Below, piece after piece: positions 12,586 through 23,287 of a stretch of DNA of 64,000 bases (the first letter of the stretch is position 1; every line of letters starts with the position of its first letter). Under the pieces are notes generated by a model. That model did not search any database. It had not been told where the DNA came from and saw nothing but the letters and a program-made list of their open reading frames with translations. The stretch is taken from assembly GCA_946894095.1 (NCBI GenBank), contig OX335658.1, forward strand, positions 16,421,001 to 16,485,000, in the 5' to 3' direction. A program made the position numbers and the translations under genes. Source of the stretch: Incurvaria masculella (Eukaryota > Arthropoda > Insecta > Lepidoptera > Incurvariidae).

Positions 12586-12995
12586 CAGAGGTTCTCAACC
12601 TCATTTTGTCTGCCGCCCACTTTTAGGATCCATTAATTTCCAACTCCCCCAAATTGTTTAGCTTTACCACATCCTTTAAATCACAATTACTATCATCGCT
12701 TTGATAAATTTAAGTTAATTATATATGTATAGCGTGCCACCTGAGTTTACAATTACATCTTGTTTTTTTAGAACGAAGATAATCAAACGAACAAGAAAAT
12801 GGATGCAGTATAATAGATAGGATTTAATTTTAGTTAAAAGTAGGTACACACTATAAAATATTAGAAAAACACTAATCAGCCATCGCCCCCCTGAACAACT
12901 TCAACGCCCCTGAATTTCCTCTGAGCCCTTTACCGCCCCCCTGTAGTCCCCTAGCGCCCACAAGGGGGCGCTATCGCCCACTTTGGGAAAAACTG
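12586..12995. mobile_element. hAT-type non-autonomous DNA transposon
   Basis: Begins CAGAGGTTCTCAACC and ends GGGAAAAACTG, with CA..TG termini and the GGGGGCGCTATCGCCCAC subterminal block typical of Charlie-like hAT elements. Flanks CTTAAAAA (12,578-12,585) and CTTTAGAA (12,996-13,003) agree at 6 of 8 bases, as expected of a decayed 8-bp target duplication. No transposase is present. Confidence 0.75.
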
Positions 12996-13050
12996 CTTTA
13001 GAAGATTGTTGGCAACATTAGCGTTGGGTGGGGAATGAGTTTGCTATATA

Positions 13051-13452
13051 ATGTGACATGTATGTATGTATAATTGACCAAATTTACGTTCTAGCGTCTG
13101 ATACCAAATACGATTTTGGTGACGACGCGACGGCAATATGTTTGAACGTTCAATATTTGCAGTCAAGGTCCGTAACGCAGGTATAGCGTGAAATAAATGT
13201 ATGTAGGTATAATCTTAAATATTGTGTTAGAAGGAGGCAGTGGTAACGGGAAGAGGGACTGTAGGAGAATTCCAAATTATGGTTGTACAGCAGGTGGCGG
13301 AATTGGTTAGCCGCAAAACCCGCGAATGGTATGTTTTGCTGGTTCGGGTCTAGCCATGCATTATATTCGTAAAGCAGTTCTTTTTACAGGGACCTTTTTA
13401 AAATTAATGTGTCCTTGCTTCACGGTCGATTATACATACATACATGTCACAT
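13051..13452. mobile_element. Inverted-repeat-bounded segment enclosing a tRNA-like SINE
   Basis: ATGTGACATGTATGTATGTA at 13,051 extends to a 29-bp arm (to 13,079) that matches 13,424-13,452 in reverse complement at 28 of 29 bases. It could be a MITE, or two inverted ends of the enclosed SINE family. Confidence 0.6.
13196..13440 (+). repeat. tRNA-like SINE
   Basis: Contains a D-arm-like GGAATTGGTTAGCCGC (pol III box A region) and box B-like GGTTCGGGTCT about 40 bp later. A second well-preserved copy lies at 47,886-48,120 on the other strand. Confidence 0.65.
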
Positions 13453-13763
13453 TTCTTGGAATGAGCGACGTACATGCTTAGTACGAAGAAGTAGTAACTT
13501 AGTTCTCTTCAAGACGTCGTCGGAGCTATGTGCTGCTAAGTTATCAAATCTCTGTCGACTTTACATTTGCTATTGAGTTGATGTTAATTATAAAAGTGAT
13601 CTGGTGTGTGCCTGGGCTCAGTTTTCTTCTTTAACTATGGCTTATACTTAACTTTGATACTTGCCCACAAAAATATATTTATATTATAAAAGACTAAATT
13701 TTTTTTTGTCCTTTTTTTTCGTCCACGTAAATGATTTAACACAATTATGATTTCATACCTAAA

Positions 13764-14048
13764 TGACCGTTGAGAGAGGCTGGCCGTGGTTCGGATTCCA
13801 CGTTAAACTGTAGGTCCCCTTCCTTACTTACTAGGTGGCAGGGTAAATCCCGTCCGGGTTGGTACCATCGCATTGGATGAACGATGGTCGAAGCGGCAAT
13901 GAAAATTGTCCGTGTTTTCCGTCCAGTTCAATGTAGCCGTGCAATATAAGGATGGTACCTAGTTCCCATGTGGTGTGTTGGGCTAATACCATGACAGAAA
14001 GTGTGGTATTAGCCATCCATGTCCAGTCACATAAAAAAAAAAAAAAAT
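13764..14048 (+). repeat. 5S-SINE without its 5S head
   Basis: Starts GACCGTTGAGAGAGGCTGG, exactly where the 5S-derived part ends in full copies, and runs through the body to an A-rich tail after CAGTCACAT. Confidence 0.88.
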
Positions 14049-14094
14049 AATTTCAGTATCCATATGTACAAGATCGAACCGTGAAATAAATTAG

Positions 14095-14236
14095 CTAAAA
14101 AAAAAAATGAGTGAAGCAAGGATAAATTAATTTGTGGAAGAAAGCTGTAAAATAACTGCTTTAAAAATCCTGTCAGGCAGGACTTGGACCAGAATGCATG
14201 CGTTGACGAAATTCTTCGTAAGGTAGGCTTCCTGGT
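14095..14236 (-). repeat. Decayed tRNA-like SINE (family of 13,196)
   Basis: GTGAAGCAAGGATAAATTAAT and GGACCAGAATGCATGCG align with the 47,886 copy with many changes. Confidence 0.45.
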
Positions 14237-14880
14237 GCAAGTAAGTATTTGATTAGAACGAAAAAGTATAGTTTACTTAGGAAATTTATGCTAGGCAGTT
14301 TTGCCTAGCCAAAACTACATTTCTTTGAAATGATAAAAAATCAACCTTTATAATGTCGACCTATCAGTCGAGTACTGTAGAGAAACGTGCTTTTTACGAG
14401 AGCTGGGATACGAACGCTGCTCTAAATGGAAATTAGGAAGGGCTTAGGGTGTGATTTATAAGTATTTGTAGTTTATTGGGCGAGTAAATTCCCTCAAAGA
14501 TTTTATTGTATGTTTTACATTCCCCATTTTTGCGTGTGAATAGCTAGTATTTTGTATGTATGCTTGGATTACTTAACTATTAAGTTTAGATAAAAAATGA
14601 TATTATAGACAATACAGAACAACTTGCACAACACCATTTGTTCGTTGTTAACATTTTTTTGTTATTACTGGTTATTAAAAACTAGGTGTAATGTGAATAA
14701 AAAAATTGAGAAATAATTTTGAAAAGTCATTTCATTCGTTTCTAAGCTAAATCTAACAAGTTAAAATTATACATAAAATTTTATAGCAATGAAATATTAT
14801 TCATTGCTATAAACTATCGTATGGAATGAGAGATTGTTTGATTAGATAAATATCATGTGTGGAGCGAGATTATAATGCAC
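14237..14880. other. AT-rich non-coding stretch
   Basis: Contains a perfect 12-bp-arm hairpin TATAGCAATGAA (14,782-14,793) / (14,800-14,811) with a 6-nt loop. No gene. Confidence 0.5.
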
Positions 14881-15358
14881 TTAAGGCGGCCCAACCCGGT
14901 GGGACTAACTCATTCGCGGGCACTGTACAAAACCGTGCTGTTGCGCTCTGGGACCTTCTGTGTTTCAAAGAAAAAGACAGGCTTGGTGATGAGGAAGATG
15001 CAACATGTCCACAAAAAAGACAATGTGCACAGTGTATGACTTGGTAAGATTTACGAAAATTTTGATTTCAAAACGACTTATAGCTAAAAGTAAACCACGA
15101 CCGCTGTAGTAAAAAATCTAACAAAAAACCACCAACCTAAAAACTAACCAAAGTTATTGTACAAAACGCGCGAAAAATTCGAACTTTCGGACCTTATAAC
15201 TTAGAAACCAAATACAATTTTGCAATGCCAACGGTCATCAGACATCTAGTTCGATCAAATAAAGCTCTTTTGAGCAAAATTTTGATCTCTGATAAGAAAT
15301 ATCGGCGTGATCTTCTTTCCCCGTTTGTATGGGAGTTGAGCGGGTTGGGCCACCTTAA
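14881..15358 (+). mobile_element. TTAA MITE, complete
   Basis: Left end TTAAGGCGGCCCAACCCGG and right end CGGGTTGGGCCACCTTAA are inverted repeats whose outer TTAA could be the target duplication. Length 478 bp with no coding capacity. TTAA targets suggest a piggyBac-like mobiliser, an inference only. Confidence 0.88.
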
Positions 15359-16058
15359 ATCTGTCTAGCAATTTAATACAATTCGACCTTCAAGCCGAAC
15401 CAATTTACTCCGAAGTACCCGAAACTAAGTTCTCCACAATTCCACTTAAATTTACTCGGAGAGGCATCTGCTACATCCGAAGTGTCTTGGACTTCTGGGA
15501 CTCCGAAATAATGATTTTACGAGATTGGAAAGGTACGAACGAACGATTACTTTAGCCTAAGACGGGTGGTTTATGGCTTGTTTTTAGTCTTTTTCGGCGG
15601 ATTTTATTGCTGAATCGAGTAGAATTTTGGCGGTTAGAATAACTGTACAATTTTGAGATTCCAGTCTTCTTCGAGCAATAAAGTGCCGCTGTTCTAATAA
15701 TCAACTTTGGGCCACAGAGAGACTAAATTGTTAGAACAACCAACGCCATGAGTATACGGATTGAACATTAAAACCTTCTTTGAAGTCAAGTCTTTTACTT
15801 TTAGTTCGAGTATATTAATGAGACGTACGGTAAAATGTTACAAAAGATCAAATATTCAAAATAAATTGTCTCCCACAATTCACACGATGGCACACACCAG
15901 CGAGGATACTAGGACCGGAGCAGCAATGGAAACTCAATCGTATGGTGGCAGCGTAGCTCTAACTGTAGTTTTTAATTTTTAATTTTTATTATTTACATAT
16001 GCAATTAATAACAACAAATTATTCCGTCACGGTTGATCGAATCATCGCGTGACCAGGA
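15359..16058. other. Unique non-coding stretch
   Basis: No repeat family recognised; ends at the hairpin arm. Confidence 0.4.
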
Positions 16059-16175
16059 CGTGTATTCTTGGCATTCAGTCATTGCGGATTCAGTAGAGTT
16101 AACAGAAGAAGAATTTACTTTGACATTACTGTTAACTCTACTAAATCCGCAATAACTGAATGCCAAGAATACACG
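16059..16175. repeat. Long near-perfect hairpin (47-bp arms)
   Basis: 16,059-16,105 and 16,129-16,175 are reverse complements at 45 of 47 positions around a 23-nt loop. Both differences are C/T, so a minus-strand transcript would pair them as G-U wobbles. The minus strand is the sense strand of the receptor gene. Confidence 0.9.
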
Positions 16176-16450
16176 CCCAGAGGGCTGGCTGTTATCTCGG
16201 GCAAAGTTTGAGCCTATCTATCATGAAAGGGAATACGGCCAGTCTTTTGGGCACCCTGCCGCCTGGCAGCGATATGGGTGAAATTGATTATTTGTTAAAA
16301 TAATGTGTTATTTTCAGAATAGTTTAATTTATAGAATAATGTATAATATTTTTTTTTTTTTTGTTGATTTTGTTAGCAATAAGTTTTAACTTATAATAAA
16401 TAACAAATAATATTCGCTATTACTTAAACTAGCTACTTAAAGGCTGTGTT
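16176..16450. other. Non-coding stretch
   Basis: Poly-T at about 16,350. Nothing recognised. Confidence 0.4.
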
Positions 16451-16577
16451 AAAAACCGGCCAAGCGCGAGTCGGACTCGCACACGAAGGGTTCCGTACCA
16501 TCATAGACTAATGAAAAAACAAGTTTTTTTTATGGAGGCCTCTTTTATTTTTTATTATTTATTTATTTTACTTTATA
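16451..16577 (+). repeat. R1 fragment, 5' half
   Basis: AAAACCGGCCAAGCGCGAGT through TTCCGTACCATC, then a T-rich segment. The ACGG tract and 3' end are missing. Confidence 0.8.
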
Positions 16578-16919
16578 TCATTTGAGCGGCGACGATTGTT
16601 CCTCCCGGCCTTCCTTCCACCGGCAAACACAATATTCAATATGTTTACAAGATTACTATTATATTAAATTAGTTTTGAAGCTCTGTCCGCATATTATTTG
16701 CCTACTACTTTCAGTCAGCAAAAGAAAAATAGAGAGTACCTTGGACATTTTTAACTCTATAGCACGGTAACCACGATTGGCGTGGTCGGTCCCCGGGGGA
16801 AGATTTGTCGGAATCGTGACTGTCATTCTTCATAACGCACTAGAGATGCGCCGCCGGCAGTCTTCTGTCACCCCCACAACGCCTTGTATTTGCCCAATTC
16901 TTCTGTACTCATGTATGTC

Positions 16920-17328
16920 GAGCGGCTCGTAGCCTAGTGGCGCGGGGACTGGCCTTGCGTACCAGCTGTCTGGGTTCAATTCCTCGCCCCGACATGCACC
17001 ACTTTCTTTCTCTTTCTGAGTTCGATAAATGCATTTCGTCACGAATGCGAGCTGCTCCATGGTTCGGAATCCATGTAAAACTGTAGGTCCCCTTCCCCTG
17101 CTAAGTGGTAGGGTTTAAGCCCGCCCGCGTTGGCAACACCGAATTGGATGAAAAAATGGTCGAAGCGGCAATGAAAAATTGTCCGTGTCTTCCATCCAGT
17201 TCAATGTAGCCGTGCTCATAAAGGGAAGGTCCTGGCATGGCACCGAATTCCTTCGGGAATGTGGTGTATTGAGCTAATATAATAACTGCAATTGTGTGGT
17301 ATTAGCCATCCATGTCAGGTTGCATAAA
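16920..17328 (+). repeat. tRNA-headed SINE, full length
   Basis: Pol III box A TAGCCTAGTGG and box B GGTTCAATTCC head the element. A pyrimidine run, the body (CATGTAAAACTGTAGGTCCC, GTCGAAGCGGCAATGAAAAA) and the tail GGTATTAGCCATCCATGTC follow. Body and tail are the same as in the 5S-headed SINEs. Confidence 0.9.
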
Positions 17329-18471
17329 CAAACAAAAATCACTTCAGTTCTTCTAAACTGAGTGACAGATTTTGATGATTTTTTTTGTAGTTTATTTAAA
17401 TGGGTTCCCGGATGCTTAATTTTACAATTGGACCATAGTTAGGTGACGCTGCGATGGATCGGGTGATTGTTGAAAATTAATTGACCCGAGCGAAGCTGGA
17501 AACCTGAGCTGGTTTAGACAGCTCTACATCGTTCGGTATTCAAATATTCAGGATTCAAACTTGCGATTGAGATTACCGGTCCACTGGTTTACCCTCTGAA
17601 CGTTACCCAAAATAATGTCTCGATGTTATTTGAATCGACATATCCTACTACCTACTATTAGATAGCGCTGATTTTAGTTAAGCCCTCCTAAGTATTGATC
17701 CTTAGTTAATGCCTCTTGACTGTAATTATTGGGTTAACAAGTTATTGAAGAAGGGTTGTAAGAAGCAGAGCAGTTTGGTAAACATTTCATATTATTTTTC
17801 GTACCACACCCTTACGGTTGTATTGCTGGACGTAGTCATGGAGAAGGTTTTTATGCTATTATTTTGTTGCAACTCACTACCACATGGCACTGCAGCATGT
17901 TAACTCCTATATCGTTCAATAAGCAATTCTAAATTGTTCTCAATTTATCTATAAATTTGTATTAAACTCATTTCTTTCTCTTTCCATCTTTTCCTTTGAT
18001 GCTATTCTTTAAATATACATAAATATACATAAGACATACATACAATTTGCTTGTGTATGTCTTTTTTTTATTAAAAGGAATAACAGAAACAGACAATTAC
18101 AAAGTGAATATATAGAGGGTAGGTTTACATTAAACTAGCCTATTTTTTACGGAAACATTTAATTACATATAAACAAAATTAAAACTAGATGTGCTGATGA
18201 GTCAGAGTAAAATATAACATGGTGACGGACATGCATGTAACTGAGATTCAATTAAACATCCTTCTATTGTTCACCCCCAACCTACCTCGCCACAGCGAAT
18301 TCTCATTTAGGTATGCACGTAGGAGCGTCGTTTTGTCGGCAGCGAGCGACATGCAAACTTCCTGCATTGTCCTGTACACACGCCTCCAAGCTGACAACCG
18401 CTGATAACTCGCCCTTGCATCTCGCACCCGCGCCAGTGCGAGACATACATTAGAGGCACTAGTGAATGGCA
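17329..18471. other. Non-coding stretch
   Basis: 17,480-17,515 carries ACCCGAGCGAAGCTGG and CTGG, weakly like a Helitron 3' end. 18,025-18,058 is an imperfect AAGACATACATACAA hairpin. No gene. Confidence 0.45.
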
Positions 18472-18520
18472 TCTAATATATATATATATAAATAATATAA
18501 AGGGGAAAGTTTGTAATAAT

Positions 18521-18564
18521 GGATGGATGGATGGATGGATGGATGGATGGATGGATGGATGGAT
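18521..18564. repeat. (GGAT)11 microsatellite
   Basis: Perfect tetranucleotide run inside Helitron A, at the same position as the run in Helitron B. Confidence 0.95.
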
Positions 18565-19240
18565 GTTTGTTACTCTTTCACGTAAAAACTACTGAATGGA
18601 TTCTAATGAAACTTTAGAATAATATAGCTTATACATCAGAATAACACATAGGCTACAATTTATGTGCCCATGGGCTTTAGAACTTTCACGGGGCTGCGAA
18701 AACGATGCCGGTAGCGCTACTTCACACTAGGGGGAGAGGAGCCGGGGGCGGCGGCGGGGGGAGGGGGGGACGTGAGGGCAGACGTCGTGACTGTTTGGTG
18801 TCCGTTTGGCGAATTTTCAAGGCACTAGCGATTTGTAAAACTTAGTACATGTACATTTAACTACCCGGGAATTAGGATTGGCTAAATAGAATTCAGTTCC
18901 GCTTACGCTAAGATGGGGCTGTCATACAAACTGCAATGCTCTGCACGGCTCGGCTTTGCGGCGGCAGCGCTTACTTTTACTGAAGTACGGCTTGGTATTT
19001 CCTGCAACTTTAGGACTACTTGGCATCACGCTAAATCGCCGGAGGAGCGACCAACAGAATAAAATCCTTGAGAACCAATTACTCGATTTAGATGTGCATT
19101 GTATCTACGTCTAGCCTGATTCTACTAAAAACTTATAGATTAAATAATATAACGCTTCATTACCAGAAGGTTAAGTAGTGAGTCTTAAAGTCTTATAACA
19201 TGCGAACCACTTACCTGATTTATATGCGTATTTTATCAAT

Positions 19241-19400
19241 GTATAGCATCTCTGGGAGCAGTCAGGTTCGAGATGGGTTACTGTTTTCGATGTTGAGGCT
19301 GGCTGTGGGTTGGAGTCCACGCAAAACTTACCTACGTTACACGTTACTTGCTAGGTAAGCAATGTAGCAGTGAAAGTGCAGAAAGGTTCTCGCGGCAAAT
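19241..19400 (+). repeat. 5S-SINE-derived segment inside Helitron A
   Basis: CTGGGAGCAGTCAGG, GAGATGGGTTACTG, GTTGAGGCTGGCTGTGG and GAGTCCACG follow the order of the 5S-SINE head/body (CTGGGTGCGGTC, GGATGGGTGACC, GAGGCTGGCCGTGG, GATTCCACG). Confidence 0.75.
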
Positions 19401-19662
19401 GTTTTTTTTTTTAAATAGCCACCAAACGTCAACGAAGCTCTAAATGGGAATTATTGGATGTTTCTCATTAAATCATGCTATTTCGGCTCGAACGATCTTG
19501 ATTAAATTTGGTACATGGATACATTGTCCTGGACCAGTTTGACCCTATTTTGGACCATGGACTTTTTATCCATGAGATAATTTAGCCGACACTAACCCGA
19601 GCGGAGCCGGGTACCGCAGCTAGTATCTAATAAATATTATAAAGGGGAAAGTTTGTAATAAT

Positions 19663-19702
19663 GGATGGATGGATGGATGGATGGATGGATGGATGGATGG
19701 AT
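19663..19702. repeat. (GGAT)10 microsatellite
   Basis: Perfect run in Helitron B. Confidence 0.95.
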
Positions 19703-20189
19703 GTTTGTTACTCTTTCACGTAAAAACTACTGAATGGATTCTAATGAAACTTTACAATAATATAGCTTATGCATCAGAATAACACATAGGCTACAATTTA
19801 TAAAGATATTGTGCCCATGGGCTTTAGAACTTTCACGGGGCTGCGAAAACGATGCCGGTAGCGCTACTTCACACCAAGGGGAGCGGGGCCGGGGGCGCTG
19901 GCGGGAGCGGGGCCGGGGGCGGGGCGGGCGGTCCGACGGGGGCGGGTGCGGGGAGGGGGGGGCGGGTACGGCTTGGTATTTCCCACAACTTTAGGACTAC
20001 TTGGTAAAATCCTTGAGAACCAATTACTCGATTTAGATGCGGATTGTATCTACGTCTAGCGTGATTCTACTCAAAACTTATAGGCTACATAATATAACGT
20101 TTCATTACCTGAAGGGTGAGTAGAGAGTGTTAAATTCTTATAACTTGCGAACCACTAATCCGATTTATGTGCGTATTTTATCAATGTAA

Positions 20190-20360
20190 AGGATCTCTGG
20201 GAGCAGTCAGGTTCGAGATGGGTTACTGTTTTCGATGTTGAGGCTAGCTGTGAGTTGGAGTCCACGCAAAACTTACCTACATTACACGTTACTTACTTAC
20301 TAGGTAAACAATGTTGCAGTGCAAGTGCAGAAAGGTTCTGGCGGCAAATGCTTTTTTTTT
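20190..20360 (+). repeat. 5S-SINE-derived segment inside Helitron B
   Basis: Same CTGGGAGCAGTCAGG and GAGATGGGTTACTG blocks at the same relative place as in Helitron A. Confidence 0.75.
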
Positions 20361-20821
20361 AAATAGCCACCAAATGTCAACGAAGCTCTAAATGGGAATT
20401 ATTGGATGTTTCTCATTAAATCATGCTATTTCATCTCGAACGATCTTGATTAAATTTTGTAGATGGATACATTGTCATGGACCAGTTTGACCCTATTTTG
20501 GATCAGCCATGTGGGCTACTTTTTATCCATGAAATAATTTAGCCGACACTAACCCGAGCGGAGCCGGGTACCGCAGCTAGTCCGTTTATAATTGGAAGTC
20601 AGATTTATATCCCGAAATAAACACTATTATTACTATGTAGCGGTGGTTGGTGCATATTGTATTTATATGGCATCCGTTTATATGTAATTGGAAGTCAGAT
20701 TTATGTAGCGGTGTAGATAACTTTAACGGATAATATATAATGTTTAGTTTAGGCTGTATGGCGAAGGTTCTTGCCTTCCCCTTACCGAATGTCTAGAGAA
20801 TAGAGCAAAGTTGTCTTTTTC

Positions 20822-20958
20822 CAAAGGAATGAGGTGCCATGCCAGGACCTTCCCTTTATGAGTACAGCTACATTGGACTGTATGGAAAACACGGACAATT
20901 TTTTCATTGCCGCTTCGACCATCTTTCCATCCGATGCAATGGTACCAACCCGTGCTTA
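20822..20958 (-). repeat. SINE body fragment (left part of a chimera)
   Basis: GAGGTGCCATGCCAGGACC through ATTGCCGCTTCGACCATC and GCAATGGTACCAACCCG match the reversed SINE body. It stops at CTTAAACC, where R1 sequence starts. Confidence 0.85.
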
Positions 20959-21052
20959 AACCGGACGGACGGACGACTGGATGGACGGTCGGACAGCGGA
21001 GGCTTAGTAATAGCGTTCCGTTGGCACCCTTTGGGTACGGAACCCTAAAAAA
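20959..21052 (+). repeat. R1 3' half (right part of a chimera)
   Basis: CGGACGGACGGACGACTGG, GGAGGCTTAGTAATAGCG and GGGTACGGAACCCTAAAA. It directly abuts the SINE body. Confidence 0.85.
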
Positions 21053-21450
21053 GGAGAGGTGTCGCGGGACATCCGATTGCAATGAAGTTCCTTTCGTTTT
21101 ATTTTAAGTGGGAAGTAAATTAAATAAAAATCAAATACCAGAAAATAATTCCTATCCAACTCTTAAATTAAACGTGAAAATGGCGAAGAATCCGGCAAGT
21201 TCGTGAACAACCGCGTCGAAACTGTGACCCCAACGAAGTATGCCTCCAAGTTTTCAGCCAATACGGCTCGAGTGCTCACTTCCGATTCGTTTGAGATGCG
21301 ATAGCTTGCGCCACCATTGTCTGTGTTGGCAGGCTCGGATGGTGATAAAAGTTGTTAAACATTTAACCAGAGAACATATGATAATGTTAGCGACTTGAAG
21401 CGCCAGTGCCCGGGGCTTTGCTTGAGTCATTTCCCCCATTTTTAGATAAG
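21053..21450. other. Unique non-coding stretch
   Basis: No repeat or gene recognised. Confidence 0.4.
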
Positions 21451-21492
21451 AAATTGTCCGTCTCTTCCATCCAGTTCAATCTTGTCGTGCTA
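21451..21492 (+). repeat. SINE body fragment ahead of a full SINE
   Basis: AAATTGTCCGTCTCTTCCAT and CCAGTTCAATCTTGTCGTGC match the SINE body and sit directly before the next SINE's head. Confidence 0.75.
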
Positions 21493-21494
21493 TG

Positions 21495-21870
21495 TCAGTG
21501 GCCCAGTGGCGCGACACTTCGGCGATGCTCTCCGAAGTTAAGCAACGCTGGGTGCGGTCTGGTCTTGGATGGGTGACCATTCGACCGTTGAGAGAGGCTG
21601 GCCGTGGTTCGGATTCCACGTTAAGCTGTAGGTCCCCTTCCTTACTTACTAGGTGGTAGGGTTTATCCCGCCCGGGTTGGTACCATCGCATTGGATGAAC
21701 GATGGTCGAAGCGGCAATGAAAATTGTCCGTGTTTTCCATCCAGTTCAATGTAGCCGTGCAACATAAGGAAGGTCCTGGCATGGCACCTAGTTCCTATGT
21801 GGTGTGTTGGGCTAATACCATGACAGAACTTGTGGTATTAGCCATCCATGTCCAGTCACATAAAAAAAAA
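21495..21870 (+). repeat. 5S-rRNA-headed SINE, full length
   Basis: The head CCGAAGTTAAGCAACGCTGG then CTTGGATGGGTGACC is unmistakable 5S rRNA, including the internal A-box and C-box promoter region. The body and tail (GGTATTAGCCATCCATGTCC, poly-A) are shared with the tRNA-headed SINEs. About 85 nt of 5S is present, not the full ~120 nt, so this is not a 5S gene. Confidence 0.92.
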
Positions 21871-23287
21871 CGATTTACGCTACCATGACGCGTATTTTTA
21901 TGCATTTGCATACTGTATCAATAATTTAAAAATTATTTCTGCCTACAGAATGAATATCTGAAATAAATAGGAATAACAGCGGCTCGCGTCACTCGATCCA
22001 CATAGAGACGGAGGTGCGGGACACAAGGCGGGGGTGTGCAGATACAAACAACCAGATTATCTGTTTTACTTATTTATTTATGATATTCATTCTTTAGGCA
22101 GAAATAATTTAATAATTTAATAATAAGAATTGTTGTTTTTGTGTTGGTTGTAGAGACAGCACCATAACCAATAATTTAAAAACATTTTTAGAAAAAAATG
22201 CCTCCATCTCTCTCCAACTCGCGGTAGTAGTATTTGAGTTTACTTCTGACATATTTCGAAAAAAAAACTCAAATTTAAAGTTTATTACATAAAATCAATT
22301 AACAATAATATAAAGACAGATAGGGACAATAAACAATATGTAAAAAACATAATAAGGGACCCAGGGCATTTAAATCACGGCATAGTAAACTAGTCCTTTG
22401 ACTGTACTTCCTATCCTTGGGCAGTAGATACATTTCCTATTACATTACATGTACATTGTGTTCGTCTTGTAACCGCAGCGCGCTCCTGCTAGGTATGTGG
22501 TTCGAAATAAGAATATAAATCGGAAAGTCGGTTTGTTTTCTTTAACCCAGCAAAAACCTGAAGACATGCATTCCCTCATTCAAAAATTCGATGCGATATT
22601 TTCGAGCACAAACAAACACAAATCCAGCTCGCTATTGGTTATGGCTACATCAAGTAAGTCGATAAGGTCCACCGATGCCGTAGTAGTCGTGGGTTTACGA
22701 GCGGCCATTACGCTGACTTACAATCATTAAGGCGAGGTTCGATCACCATAATAAACCCCCCTCACCCATACCTCCGCTGCCCCTAATACCCTCCGTCAGC
22801 CTATGCTAAGGCCTCATAATGGAATCAGGACAGGAGGCTAGGATACGAAAATAGCTTTACTATTTGTTACCTAAAAAGAAAACGTTCCCACCTGGTTTAC
22901 CAATGAAGATAAATTATTCAATGATTACCCGTACCTTCTTACACATTTCATTCTATTGTTAGACCGAGTCTGGGGCTAGATAAATAACTCAGGGCCACTA
23001 TTTTGAGTCAATTGAAAGTACACTCATATTGAAAATTAATACTTGATGACATTTCAGTTTCAGACAAAAACTTTTTTTTTCTGTATTCTACTCTCATATT
23101 AGACTCAAAATCTATAACATAACAGTTTACAAAATAAAGTATGGTAAAATAACACAATAATATATGGGTTAATCCCTTGATTAGATTTCTTCTAGCCGAC
23201 ATTTGGATGTTCAATGAGGCATATTCTTAGGTTTTTCTAATCGAATCCGCGGATCTATGAGTTACGTAACTGTAGTTTACCAATAGA
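21871..23287. other. Non-coding stretch
   Basis: 22,270-22,330 is AT-rich and may be a reversed LINE tail. 22,440-22,830 is balanced, high-complexity sequence. No gene. Confidence 0.4.

Larger units (their letters stand above)
18472..19623 (+). mobile_element. Non-autonomous Helitron A
   Basis: Starts TCTAATATATAT after an A. It carries AAGGGGAAAGTTTGTAATAA, (GGAT)n, TTACTCTTTCACGTAAAAAC and a G-rich tract, and ends ACCCGAGCGGAGCCGGG then CTAG before a T. The A/T insertion context, TC start, GC-rich 3' hairpin and CTRR end are Helitron hallmarks. No Rep/helicase frame is present. Confidence 0.85.
19626..20580 (+). mobile_element. Non-autonomous Helitron B, tandem to A
   Basis: Starts TCTAATAAATATTATAAAGG after an A and ends GCCGGGTACCGCAGCTAG before a T. 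It is about 200 bp shorter than A, with the difference in the G-rich/central part. Only TA separates the two copies. Confidence 0.85.

Noticed and set aside
21495..21590. 5S rRNA gene
   Set aside because: Only the internal ~85 nt of 5S is present and it continues into a SINE body; repeated five times with the same fusion.
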